Below are positions 26,301 through 33,972 of a stretch of DNA of 64,000 nucleotides, piece after piece; position 1 is the first letter of the stretch, and each line of letters starts with the position of its first letter. Below the pieces are notes generated by a model, which did no database searches, had not been told where the DNA came from, and saw only the letters and a list, made by a program, of their open reading frames with translations. Position numbers and translations under genes: made by a program. The stretch is from G965202665 sp965243835 (GTDB lineage Bacteria > Actinomycetota > Acidimicrobiia > Spongiisociales > Spongiisociaceae), in contig OZ251578.1 of NCBI GenBank assembly GCA_965243835.1, positions 1,426,001-1,490,000 of the forward strand, written 5' to 3'.

Positions 26301-26490
26301 GGGGACTGCTGATCGAAAATGCTCACAAATGTTTCAAATAACTATGCACGAAACCGGTCATGTCTATGGTCTTGGTCATAGCACCACAGGCTACACCACA
26401 ATGCGAAGAAATTATTTAAATCATAATGATATTTGTAAGCCTACAGTATCTGATGTCATCGCTATAGCAAAAATATATCAATCTCGTTAA
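23302..26490 (+). CDS. Membrane-anchored Cys-repeat protein with FN3-like and matrixin-type metalloprotease domains
   Basis: A 1062-residue protein. Residues 1-55 are basic and cytoplasmic and 56-79 form a signal anchor. From about 125 to 650 it has tandem repeats of about 36-38 residues, each with two cysteines (CP..P.GGYGSG.L.GR.C.Y.RS.ST). A Thr-rich linker (about 650-735) and an FN3-like domain (about 737-833) follow. The C-terminus contains HETGHVYGLGH (residues 1016-1026), the HExxHxxGxxH zinc motif, with a Met-turn candidate at M1034 and a final helix (SDVIAIAKIY) as in matrixins. The ATG at 23302 follows GGGAGG by 6 nt. Extracellular proteolysis or adhesion is inferred. The first half is GC-rich, the rest AT-rich. 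Confidence 0.85.
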   Translation: MRRDTLFDEIDDGMGQDRPERDAGLGFLARFGWYRRWAAGLSVGRPRRRRRSGRGWWSLGVTMLLLFCLFLPPEYVFSSLTAGEEPAAAAAEQEEGASSSREESDGGASGSSDGGTSSGSGSSGSYVCPENPPTFTFSSKTTGSDGTVTCHYTRPGTTTRTASVTVSRSCPKAPAGGFGPGVRNGDICTYTRSTSTDLAGIPSTTYSCPPAPVGGYGSGNLSGRSCNYSRSGSTEKAALSRTTYYCPYVAWFGSGSLGSRRCSYSRSGSTEKAALSRTTYYCPYVAWFGSGSLGSRRCSYSRSGSTEKAALSRTTYYCPYVAGFGSGSLSSRRCRYSRSTTTYRTASYNIITRQYHCPLAPNTYSFSSRQGSRCRYTRSGSTSRTALSRVTYYCPSAPSGGYGSGSLSGRTCTYKRSTSTSRTALSRVTYYCPSAPSGGYGSGSLSGRTCTYKRSTSTSRTALSRVTYYCPSAPSGGYGSGSLSGRTCTYKRSTSTSRTALSRVTYYCPSAPSGGYGSGSLSGRTCTYKRSTSTSRTALSRVTYYCPSAPSGGYGSGSLSGRTCTYTRSTTTTLPALSTTTYTCPPSPTTFIYTTKSGSTCYYNRSGTTTRTATTINTYSCPIPATFSYSHRTGTTCYFTRSTQTTLPAIYTTTPTTTTTTTPPTTTTTTTTTTTTTTTTTIPPVTTTTTTTTTTTLAPSNPPPATPGSTNPRPTTRVSLTPSTTQPATTTTTTTLAIPSGIKVDADSRGLDAGVGQSIVEWEAVTGATSYEVEHRKHRIIMTVAQEEVKINEVSSTTFTISDLREETPYPIRIRAKNSSSTSDWSDSIHTYPTKTTVGPNSIVRTIEIDGHLDLESVGTPSYDPPIGEFAFVLCGNTLPPDEIATRDKNEKEITASQIRSGVEIWSTETGSIVTYKHNKQDDTIDCNSQPEFQLYSDQVGSINKIQLSSPGSIVMDCRVPQYLIRPGIDINGCARSDDSDPITKIQIYLNINLQIGEQQGTADRKCSQMFQITMHETGHVYGLGHSTTGYTTMRRNYLNHNDICKPTVSDVIAIAKIYQSR
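23986..24309 (+). repeat. Three 108-bp tandem repeats encoding 36-residue Cys units
   Basis: Copies start at 23986, 24094 and 24202. The first two are nearly identical at DNA level, the third diverges near its end. Each codes for one two-cysteine unit of the surface protein. The period is a multiple of three, so gain or loss of units keeps the frame. Confidence 0.92.
24445..25014 (+). repeat. Five 114-bp tandem repeats encoding 38-residue Cys units
   Basis: Units start at 24445, 24559, 24673, 24787 and 24901. The three at 24559-24900 are identical base for base; the first and last have a few changes. Such identity implies very recent expansion by slippage or unequal recombination. Assembly collapse of further copies is possible. 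Confidence 0.93.
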
Positions 26491-26513
26491 GACTTAGGCA
26501 GAAAGGATATCAC

Positions 26514-28070
26514 ATGAAATATAGCCGTATTTTTCTTGAGATGTTGATATTGTTTACGCTGTCTTGCACCAGCAGTTCGGGCGAGACTGTTACAGAAGTG
26601 ACTTCTACTGTTACATATGTTCAGTCAGAAGGGGAGGTAGCGGAGGTGCCTACTCCTCCTGTTTTGATTGTATCGTCAGTTGTTTCGGAGCCAGATAAAG
26701 TTGTATATAGGGACGGTAGAGAGTATTTGAGCGGTGTTGTTTCTCCTTGTAGTGTTGATGGAGGTACAAATCGTGATCCTTGCGAACCTAGGGAACTACC
26801 GGTTCTTGAAACCTCCTCAGACTATGCGTCTTATACATTTCTCGAAGTTGATTTCCTGCGCGTTATGCTCCCCGAGGATGATTTAGATTTTATAGGAACG
26901 CATTTGGTGCTAAGAGGGGTAGTGCAAGATAATTCCACTCGTTGCGACTATTATCCTATTATGTTCCCGAATTTCGTAGCTGATAGTATGAAAGAACCTA
27001 GATTTGAGCAACTTTATGATTATCATTGTTTTGTAGATGTAACAATTAGTGAGTATATTGTGGGTGAAGGGCCACCTGTAATGACTATATCTGTTAACCG
27101 ATATCCTATTACCAGATATGTCATAGATGAGCTAGGGAGAGATCCTGAAGAAGTATCGAATAACCCGCGTTCTTGGACTGCCGGGGCTTATGAGGGTAAA
27201 GAGATGGTAGTATTTCTTTCTACTTCTATGACTTTCGCCGTAGAAACCTGGGCAGCTACAGATGTTTGGTTTGTGCAAAGAACAGATGAGAACTTGATAC
27301 AAGCCGTTTCTCTAGATAGAGATGTTACTCCTGCTCACTTGCAAGACCAGAAGATTATGCCGTTGCAGGAACTCGTGCAAAGAGCCAAACAAGCAGCCGA
27401 GGAAAGAAATATACTAACTAATGGACGACTTGGTGTTAATCCCAGGCTTCCGCTTCTTATAACCGATGCTTATGATTTGAGGGAATTTTATGAGGATGCT
27501 GGCGCCGTTTACGGTACGGTGGAGGGGGCGACGGTTTTGCCGCCTCCGGTGCCGGGCGAGGATGATCCGGCTCCGCCTACCATCCCTACTGATGAGGGGG
27601 TTGCTGTTTCATCTGTGCCGGTTCCTGGTGAGGAAACTACCGTTCCGCCCGCGACTGACGATGCCGGGTTACCTAACGATGAGGTTACAACCACTGTCAT
27701 ATCAACGACAACTACTGCAACGACAACTACTGAGGTTTTTGTTGCCACCGTGGTTCCTACTTCTGAGGTGGACTCGACTGTTGCCACAGCACCGGTTGAG
27801 ACTACCACCACCACTACGACCACAGAACTTGATACTACCGAAACTGCTTCCACAACCACAACAACCGTTGCGCCGGGCGACGAGGGTGGATTGCCCGAGT
27901 CGGAGGATGGTTTGCCTGGAGAGGAACAGTCCGCCCCCGCTACCACTGCGTCGTCCGGAGAGCATAATGTTCCAGAGGCGGAGAACACAACCTTGCCGAT
28001 CGAGAACCAGGGGGATGAGCAACAAGAGGACAGTAGTGGTCCCGGTCAGGAGCCGGGAGACGACGGTTAG
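26514..28070 (+). CDS. Putative lipoprotein with Thr-rich mucin-like tail
   Basis: Unrecognised 518-residue protein. A short signal ends in LFTLSC, a lipobox with Cys18, so lipid anchoring outside the membrane is likely. Residues about 25-330 form a folded, cysteine-containing AT-rich-coded domain; residues about 345-518 are low-complexity Pro/Thr/Glu with long Thr runs, the same kind of linker found in the upstream metalloprotease gene. It starts 24 nt after that gene with AAAGGA as ribosome site, so the two are probably one transcript. The Thr-rich tail may be glycosylated, which is inference. Confidence 0.78.
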   Translation: MKYSRIFLEMLILFTLSCTSSSGETVTEVTSTVTYVQSEGEVAEVPTPPVLIVSSVVSEPDKVVYRDGREYLSGVVSPCSVDGGTNRDPCEPRELPVLETSSDYASYTFLEVDFLRVMLPEDDLDFIGTHLVLRGVVQDNSTRCDYYPIMFPNFVADSMKEPRFEQLYDYHCFVDVTISEYIVGEGPPVMTISVNRYPITRYVIDELGRDPEEVSNNPRSWTAGAYEGKEMVVFLSTSMTFAVETWAATDVWFVQRTDENLIQAVSLDRDVTPAHLQDQKIMPLQELVQRAKQAAEERNILTNGRLGVNPRLPLLITDAYDLREFYEDAGAVYGTVEGATVLPPPVPGEDDPAPPTIPTDEGVAVSSVPVPGEETTVPPATDDAGLPNDEVTTTVISTTTTATTTTEVFVATVVPTSEVDSTVATAPVETTTTTTTTELDTTETASTTTTTVAPGDEGGLPESEDGLPGEEQSAPATTASSGEHNVPEAENTTLPIENQGDEQQEDSSGPGQEPGDDG

Positions 28071-28149
28071 CGGACGCCGCCCCTTGACGCGGTAGGAGAG
28101 GATGGCAAAACCGCCGATTTAGGGGAGGGATGGTCTAGTTTGGCGGAGT

Positions 28150-29070
28150 ATGAGCGTTGTCCCGGCGTCCGCAAACGGCCATTTGAAAGAATATCTGTCG
28201 GTGCTGGCGGTGGAACGCGGCCTGCGTCCCAACACGTTGGACGCCTACCGGCGCGACCTGCGCCATTACCTGGATTTTCTGGAAGAGCATCACCGGGGGG
28301 TCGCCTCCCCGGAGACGGTGGACGACTACCTGTTCGGGTTGCACGAGCGGGAAATGCGAGCCGCCACCATCGCCCGCAAACTGGCCGCGGTGCGGGGCTA
28401 TCACCGGTTCCTAGTGGACGAGGGGCACAGCCCGGAAGACCCCACCCGGTTCACCGAAACCCCCCGCTTGGGAATGGCCCTGCCCAAGGCCTTGGATGTG
28501 GAAGAAGCGATCCGGCTGGTGGAAGCCCCTCCGCTTGATGACGCACTGGGACGGAGGGACCGGGCCCTGATGGAGTTCCTGTACGGCACCGGGGCCCGGG
28601 TGAGCGAGGCGGTGGATGTGGAAGCCGTGGCGGTGGACCTGGAAACGGCCACCGCCATGTTGTCCGGCAAAGGCGGCAAGCAACGTCTGGCGCCCCTGGG
28701 CCGCCCGGCGGTGGCCGCCGTCGCCGCCTACCTGCCCGACCGTCTGGAACTGCGGCGGCCGGGAAACGACCCGGGGACCCTGTTTCTCAGCCGCCGGGGA
28801 AAACGGCTCACCCGCCAGGCCGTGTTCATGTCGGTGCGCAAATACGCCGCGCAGGTGGGGATTCCGGACGGCAAAGTTTCTCCGCATGTGCTGCGTCACT
28901 CGGCCGCCACTCATATGGTGGAGGGCGGAGCCGACCTGCGCTCCGTTCAAGAAATCCTCGGACACGCTAGTATATCGACAACGCAGGTGTATACGCGGAT
29001 GTCGTTGCAGCATCTGCATGAGGTTTACGTGGAGGCCCACCCGCGGGCCTTGGCCTTGAACCGGAAGTGA
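28150..29070 (+). CDS. xerD: Tyrosine recombinase XerD/XerC
   Basis: A 306-residue site-specific recombinase that resolves chromosome dimers. The SAM-like N-terminal domain is followed by the catalytic set: Arg in GTGARVSE (near residue 155), Lys in GKGGKQR (near 176), HVLRHSAATHM (His and Arg, near 245), LGHASISTT (His, near 276) and the nucleophile Tyr in QVYTR. It is the first gene of the segregation operon with scpA and scpB. TAGTTT at 28136-28141 lies 8 nt before the ATG, another leaderless arrangement. Confidence 0.94.
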   Translation: MSVVPASANGHLKEYLSVLAVERGLRPNTLDAYRRDLRHYLDFLEEHHRGVASPETVDDYLFGLHEREMRAATIARKLAAVRGYHRFLVDEGHSPEDPTRFTETPRLGMALPKALDVEEAIRLVEAPPLDDALGRRDRALMEFLYGTGARVSEAVDVEAVAVDLETATAMLSGKGGKQRLAPLGRPAVAAVAAYLPDRLELRRPGNDPGTLFLSRRGKRLTRQAVFMSVRKYAAQVGIPDGKVSPHVLRHSAATHMVEGGADLRSVQEILGHASISTTQVYTRMSLQHLHEVYVEAHPRALALNRK

Positions 29071-29082
29071 AAGGAAAGGCGA

Positions 29083-29427
29083 GTGCCCGACTATTCGGCA
29101 GCCAAGCGGTCGTTGCTCGCCCAGCGGGAGAAACTGGCCCGCCAGTTGATCGAGTTGGGAGCGGACGAAAGCGGCGACCTGCGCCGCGACCTCGACTTCG
29201 GGGAGGGTTTCTCCGATGCGGCCGCCGCCACCGCCGAACGCACCGAAGTCCTGGGTCGGGTGGAGGCCGCCCTCAACCGACTGGGGGAAGTGGACGCCGC
29301 CCTGGCCCGGATCGAAGACGGGTCTTACGGGATCTGCGCCCAATGCGGGACCGTTATTTCCCCGCAACGAATGGAAGCCCGGCCGGTGTCGGCGCTGTGC
29401 GTGGCATGCAAGTCGGCCCGGGGGTGA
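29083..29427 (+). CDS. TraR/DksA-type zinc-finger protein
   Basis: A 114-residue protein with an N-terminal helical hairpin (residues about 5-75) and a four-cysteine zinc finger (C85, C88, C106, C109) like the DksA/TraR family, which binds the RNA polymerase secondary channel. The GTG at 29083 is preceded by AAGGAAAGG. The acidic tip residues of the coiled coil (DFGEGFSDAA) resemble the DxxDxA tip only loosely, so regulation of polymerase is plausible but not certain. Its stop overlaps the next start (GTGA). Confidence 0.85.
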   Translation: MPDYSAAKRSLLAQREKLARQLIELGADESGDLRRDLDFGEGFSDAAAATAERTEVLGRVEAALNRLGEVDAALARIEDGSYGICAQCGTVISPQRMEARPVSALCVACKSARG

Positions 29428-29999
29428 ACGAACCCTCCCACCCTCCCCATGCGCGGCCCGGGTGGCGGCATCTCGCCGCCGGGGCGGCGGAGTACGCATT
29501 CGCCCGTCGTCTCGCCCCGGCCGAGCAGATGGAAGTCGCCGGATGGCTGAACTCCCCGGCGGAGGCGGACCTGTTCTGGAGTCAGGCCCCCGCCGACCAG
29601 CGGCACGGGTTGGCCGCCGCCCGCTTGGTGTCCCGGGAGCGGCCGGAACGCCGGGATCTGATACGGGCCGCCCTGTTGCATGACGTAGGCAAGGGCCGCG
29701 CCGGGCTGGGTTTGTGGGGGCGGACCCGGGCGGCGCTGGCGGAGCGGCGCGGCTGGAAACTTTCCCGGCGGACGGAGGAATACCTGCGGCATGGGGAGGC
29801 GGGGGCCGAGGAGTTGGCCGCCGCCGGGGCGGAGGAGACGGTGGTGCGCTACGCCCGGGCCCATCACGGGCCGCGTCCGCCGGAAATACCCCCCCGGGAC
29901 TGGGAGGTTCTGATTCGGGCCGACCGTCCGTTACGGAAAGGGCCGCCCCCGGCGGAGCCCGCCGCCCGCCAAGCGCCGCCGACGGGGAGGGGGCGGTGA
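29424..29999 (+). CDS. HD-domain hydrolase
   Basis: A 191-residue protein with an HD metal-dependent phosphohydrolase core: LLHDVGKG (HD pair near residue 86), an upstream region with HGLAAARLV and a later ARAHHGP. The GTG at 29424 overlaps the stop of the DksA-like gene and its own stop overlaps scpA, so it belongs to the same transcript. Substrate unknown; nucleotide or cyclic nucleotide hydrolysis would fit the family. Confidence 0.82.
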   Translation: MNEPSHPPHARPGWRHLAAGAAEYAFARRLAPAEQMEVAGWLNSPAEADLFWSQAPADQRHGLAAARLVSRERPERRDLIRAALLHDVGKGRAGLGLWGRTRAALAERRGWKLSRRTEEYLRHGEAGAEELAAAGAEETVVRYARAHHGPRPPEIPPRDWEVLIRADRPLRKGPPPAEPAARQAPPTGRGR

Positions 30000-30739
30000 G
30001 TTACAACATCAAAACCGAAGTTTTCGAGGGGCCGTTCGACTTGCTGGTCAGCCTGGTCAATCGCCGTCAGGTGGATGTTATGTCCATCAGTTTGACCGCC
30101 ATCGTCAACGACTATCTGTCCTACCTGGACCGGATGCGGGAGATGGACATCGACGTAACTTCCGAGTTTCTGCTATTGGCGGGGTCGCTGATCGCCATCA
30201 AGGCCCGGATGTTGCTCCCGGCGGGCCCGGACGACGAAGACGATGACGACCTGATTGAAGAAAGGGATCAGTTGCTGTCCCGGTTGCTGGCCTCCCTTAC
30301 TTTCAAGGACGTGGCGGCGTTGCTGGCCCACCGGATGGAACGGGCCGGGCGGAAAATAGCCCGCAACGCCGGCCTGGACCGGGCCTTGCCGGACAACCGG
30401 CCCCCGCCTTTGCCCGCGGTCACCGTCCGGCAGTTGGCCGCGGCCGCCGCCCGGGCCCTCGCCCCCGCCCCCGAACCCGACTTGGACCATCTGGAAATGG
30501 ACCTGCCCTCGGTGGAGGAAGCCCTAGAAGACGTGCGCATCCGGGTGATGGCGGAAGCGGCCTCCACTTTCGACCAGCTGGTGGAGCACTGCACCCGGCG
30601 GACGGAGGTGGCCGCCTATTTTCTGGCCATGCTGGAACTGGCCCGGCTGGGAGCGATCTCCGTCAGCCAGGCCGACCGTTTCTCCGACATAGCGGTGCGT
30701 CCGGCGCCGGGAACCCGGGCCTCGGAGTCCCTCCCATGA
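29996..30739 (+). CDS. scpA: Segregation and condensation protein ScpA
   Basis: A 247-residue kleisin that links SMC and ScpB in bacterial condensin. The N-terminus has the signature FEGPFDLLVSLV and residues SEFLLLAGSLIAIKARMLLP, and the C-terminal winged helix ends the protein. The GTG at 29996 overlaps the upstream stop by 4 bp. It overlaps scpB by 4 bp. Confidence 0.95.
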   Translation: MSYNIKTEVFEGPFDLLVSLVNRRQVDVMSISLTAIVNDYLSYLDRMREMDIDVTSEFLLLAGSLIAIKARMLLPAGPDDEDDDDLIEERDQLLSRLLASLTFKDVAALLAHRMERAGRKIARNAGLDRALPDNRPPPLPAVTVRQLAAAAARALAPAPEPDLDHLEMDLPSVEEALEDVRIRVMAEAASTFDQLVEHCTRRTEVAAYFLAMLELARLGAISVSQADRFSDIAVRPAPGTRASESLP

Positions 30740-31284
30740 ACCGCTCCGCCGCTTTGGAAGCCGTCTTGTTCGTGGCCGAAACCCCCATCCCGGAGGGGGA
30801 GTTGGCCGAAGCGCTGGGGGTCTCCGCCGATGAAATCCGGGCGGAACTGGAGGCGATGGCCTCCCGGTTGCGGGACCCGGAGCGCGGCTTGACGTTGGAG
30901 AATGTGGCCGGGGGGTGGCGGCTGTACAGCAAGGAGGAAGCCCTGCCCTATCTGGAGCGCTTCGCCTCCGCCGCTGCGGCGGCCCGGTTGTCCAACGCCG
31001 CTTTGGAGGTGCTGGCGGTGACCGCCTACCGGCAACCGGTCAGCCGCGGCCAGATCGCCGAGTTGCGGGGGGTGGACTCCGATTCGGCCCTGCGCACCCT
31101 CGCCCGCCGGGGCCTGGTGGAGGAGGCCGGGCGGTTGTCGCTTCCCGGCAACCCGGCCGTGTACCGCACCACCGACCTGTTCCTGGAAATGATGGGGATG
31201 CGGTCGCTGGAGGAGTTGCCGCCGCTGGCCGATTACGTGCCGCCCGCCGACGTGGTGGAATCGTTGGAGCGGGGAGCGTTTTGA
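30736..31284 (+). CDS. scpB: Segregation and condensation protein ScpB
   Basis: A 182-residue ScpB, the dimeric winged-helix partner of ScpA. The family segments ALEAVLFVAETPI and LEVLAVTAYRQPVSRGQIAELRGVDS are present. It lies between scpA and the pseudouridine synthase with overlapping start and stop codons, the usual actinobacterial order. Confidence 0.95.
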   Translation: MNRSAALEAVLFVAETPIPEGELAEALGVSADEIRAELEAMASRLRDPERGLTLENVAGGWRLYSKEEALPYLERFASAAAAARLSNAALEVLAVTAYRQPVSRGQIAELRGVDSDSALRTLARRGLVEEAGRLSLPGNPAVYRTTDLFLEMMGMRSLEELPPLADYVPPADVVESLERGAF

Positions 31285-32069
31285 ATCAGGGGGAGCGCCT
31301 GCAGAAAGTGATCGCCCGCAGCGGGCTCGTCTCGCGGCGGGGAGCGGAGCGGCTCATCGCCGCCGGGCGGGTGCGGGTCAACGGCCGTATCGCCCCGCCC
31401 GGCCGTTTGGTAGACCCGGAGCGGGCGGAGGTGCTGGTGGACGGGGTGCCGTTGCCGGTCGCCCCGGAGCGGGTCCGCTACCTGTTGCACAAGCCGGAGG
31501 GGGTGGTCACCACCACCGACGACCCGCACGGCCGGCGGACGGTGGTGGAAATGGTTCCCCCCCGTCCACTGGTGTTTCCGGCGGGGCGCCTGGACGCCGA
31601 CACCACCGGCTTGCTGATCCTGACCAACGACGGGCCCTTGGCCAACCTGGTGGCCCACCCCTCCCGCGGCATGACCAAAACCTACATCGCCCTGGTGGGC
31701 GGCCGCCCCCGGCCGTGGGATGTGGAGCGGTTGGAAAAGGGGATGGAACTGGAGGACGGTCCGGCCCGGGCCCTGTCGGCCCGCATCCTGGGCCAAGGCG
31801 GGGCTTCCTCCCACTTGGAACTGGTGATGGGGGAGGGGCGCAACCGGGAGGTGCGCCGACTGTGCGCGGCGGCCGGTTTCCCGGTTATCCAGTTGCACCG
31901 GGTCGCCATTGGGCCGTTGCGGGACCGCAGTCTGCCGGCCGGCGAGTGGCGGCATATGAGCGCGGAGGAAGTGCGCAACCTGTACCGGGCGGTCCGCGAC
32001 CCCCGGGCTTCCCGGGCCGATGCCCCCGCCTCCGGAGCGGGCGGGGTGCGGGGGAAAGCCCGGAAATGA
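31281..32069 (+). CDS. Pseudouridine synthase, RluB/RsuA family
   Basis: A 262-residue RNA-modifying enzyme that isomerises a uridine in ribosomal RNA. An S4 RNA-binding domain (residues about 3-60, RLQKVIARSGLVSRRGAE) precedes the catalytic domain with PAGRLDADTTGLLILTNDG containing the catalytic aspartate, and GEGRNREVRRL. The TTG at 31281 overlaps the scpB stop. The Ala/Gly-rich tail is probably disordered. RluB (23S rRNA) is the closest equivalent. Confidence 0.93.
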   Translation: MNQGERLQKVIARSGLVSRRGAERLIAAGRVRVNGRIAPPGRLVDPERAEVLVDGVPLPVAPERVRYLLHKPEGVVTTTDDPHGRRTVVEMVPPRPLVFPAGRLDADTTGLLILTNDGPLANLVAHPSRGMTKTYIALVGGRPRPWDVERLEKGMELEDGPARALSARILGQGGASSHLELVMGEGRNREVRRLCAAAGFPVIQLHRVAIGPLRDRSLPAGEWRHMSAEEVRNLYRAVRDPRASRADAPASGAGGVRGKARK

Positions 32070-33310
32070 ATGTTTACCGGGTGGCTCCCAAAACGCCGCG
32101 GGGGTCGGCGGTGCGTCCGCCCGGCTCGAAAAGCATCACCAACCGGGCCTTGGCGGCGGCGGCGTTGGCGGACGGAACCTCCACCTTGCTGAACCCGTTG
32201 CGCAGCGAGGACACCGCGGCCATGATCGAATGTCTGCGGGCGATGGGGGCGGGGATCGCGCAGGAGGGGGACGACCTGACGGTGCGGGGAAGGCCCCGGC
32301 CGGCGGGCGGGGGGCGGTTGAACGCCCGGGCCTCGGGCACCACCGCCCGGTTCATGACCGCGTTGGCGACCCTGGCCGACGGTCCCAGCGTGATCGACGG
32401 AACCCCCCGTTTGCGTCAACGGCCCATCGGCCCCTTGGTGGACGCCCTGATCTCCCTGGGGGCCCGCGTGACGAAAACGGATTTTCCGCCGGCGCCGGTA
32501 GCGGGCGGGGGGCTGCCGGGCGGAACCGCTCCCATCGACGTTTCCCTGTCCAGCCAGTTTTTGACCGCGGTTCTGCTGGCCGCTCCCGGGGCGGAATCCG
32601 ATGTAACGTTGCGCCCCGGCCCGGTGATCGTTTCCCGGCCCTACGTGATCACCACCCTGGAGGTTATGGCCGCCTTCGGCGCGCAGGCCGGGTGGGACGA
32701 TGACGGGTCCGTAACGGTGCGGGCTACGGGCTACCGGCCCGCCGTCTACCCGGTGGAAGCGGACGCTTCGGCGGCCGTCTATCCGTGGACGGCGGCCGCC
32801 GTCACCGGCGGGGAGGCTACAGTGGTGGGGATCAGCCCGGACACCGCCCAGGCGGATGCGGCCGTTTTGGAAGTGTTGGAGCAAATGGGATGCGGGGTGA
32901 AGCGCTCCCCGGAAGGGATTACCGTGTCCGGCCCGCCCCGGTTGCGGGGGGTGTCCGCCGACCTGAATCACTGCCCGGACGCCGCCTTGGCCCTGGCCGC
33001 GGCGGCGGCCTTCGCCGACGGGAGCAGCCGGTTCGTCAACCTGGCCAATCTGCGCATCAAGGAAACCGACCGGCTGGCCGCCCTGGAAACCGAGTTGGGC
33101 AAAATAGGGGCGGAGGCGCAAACCGGACCGGACTGGATAACCATCCGCCCCGGACGGGTGCGGGGGGCCCGGATCGCCACCTACGATGATCATCGCATGG
33201 CGATGTCGTTCGCGGTGGCCGGGTTGGCCGCGCCGGGGATGGCGATTGAAAACCCGGAATGCGTGCGCAAAACATGGCCCGGGTTTTTTACGATGCTGGA
33301 GGGGCTGTGA
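32066..33310 (+). CDS. aroA: 3-phosphoshikimate 1-carboxyvinyltransferase (EPSP synthase)
   Basis: A 414-residue enzyme of the shikimate pathway joining PEP and shikimate 3-phosphate. Motifs present: PPGSKSITNRAL (near residue 17), ASGTTARFMTALATLADG (PEP-site region, near 90-108), RQRPIGPLVDAL (near 116), and DDHRMAMSFAVAG near the C-terminus. Starts at an ATG overlapping the preceding stop and overlaps cmk by 4 bp. Confidence 0.96.
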   Translation: MNVYRVAPKTPRGSAVRPPGSKSITNRALAAAALADGTSTLLNPLRSEDTAAMIECLRAMGAGIAQEGDDLTVRGRPRPAGGGRLNARASGTTARFMTALATLADGPSVIDGTPRLRQRPIGPLVDALISLGARVTKTDFPPAPVAGGGLPGGTAPIDVSLSSQFLTAVLLAAPGAESDVTLRPGPVIVSRPYVITTLEVMAAFGAQAGWDDDGSVTVRATGYRPAVYPVEADASAAVYPWTAAAVTGGEATVVGISPDTAQADAAVLEVLEQMGCGVKRSPEGITVSGPPRLRGVSADLNHCPDAALALAAAAAFADGSSRFVNLANLRIKETDRLAALETELGKIGAEAQTGPDWITIRPGRVRGARIATYDDHRMAMSFAVAGLAAPGMAIENPECVRKTWPGFFTMLEGL

Positions 33311-33972
33311 GCGGCCGGAGGGTGATCGCCATCGACGGCCCGGCCGGGGCGGGCAAGACCTCGGTGGCCCGGGGGGTGGCCGCCCGCTTGGGATGGGAGC
33401 ATCTGGACACCGGGGCTTATTACCGGGCCGCCACCCTGGCCGCGTTGGTGCGGGGCGCGGATTTGGACAACGAAGTCGAGACCCTGGCCGCGGCGGCGGC
33501 GGTGGAAATCGGATACCGGAACGGGGCGGCCGTCGTGGCCGGCATTAATGTGGAGGAGGCCATCCGGGGGGAGAGGATCACCGCCGCGGTCAGCAAAGTG
33601 GCGGCCATGGCCGGAGTGCGCCGGCTGTTGGTAACTCGTCAGCGGCAATGGCTGACGGACAACGGGGGGCGGGCGGTGGTGGAAGGGCGCGATATCGGGA
33701 CGGCGGTCTTCCCCGACGCGGCCCTGAAGGTGTACTTGACGGCTTCCCCGCAGGTGCGGGCCGCCCGCCGGGCGTGGGAAACCGGCCGGGAAGTGGGGGA
33801 GGTGCGGGCCGGCTTGGAGCGCCGGGACCGGTTGGACTCCACCCGGGAGGCTTCGCCCCTGCAGGCGGACCCGGAGTCGGTGGTGATCGACACCACCTGT
33901 CTGACCCCGTCGGAATCCGTAGAGCAAGTGGTGCGGCTGGCCCAGGCGCGGGGGATCGGCCAGGATTTATAG
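33307..33972 (+). CDS. cmk: Cytidylate kinase
   Basis: A 221-residue nucleoside monophosphate kinase phosphorylating CMP and dCMP. P-loop GPAGAGKTSVARG (near residue 11), LDTGAYYRAAT, and EGRDIGTAVFPDA (near 122) are diagnostic. It closes the overlapping operon that starts at xerD. In mycobacteria der follows directly; here a 660-nt gene-poor gap and ispH intervene. Confidence 0.95.
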   Translation: MSGRRVIAIDGPAGAGKTSVARGVAARLGWEHLDTGAYYRAATLAALVRGADLDNEVETLAAAAAVEIGYRNGAAVVAGINVEEAIRGERITAAVSKVAAMAGVRRLLVTRQRQWLTDNGGRAVVEGRDIGTAVFPDAALKVYLTASPQVRAARRAWETGREVGEVRAGLERRDRLDSTREASPLQADPESVVIDTTCLTPSESVEQVVRLAQARGIGQDL

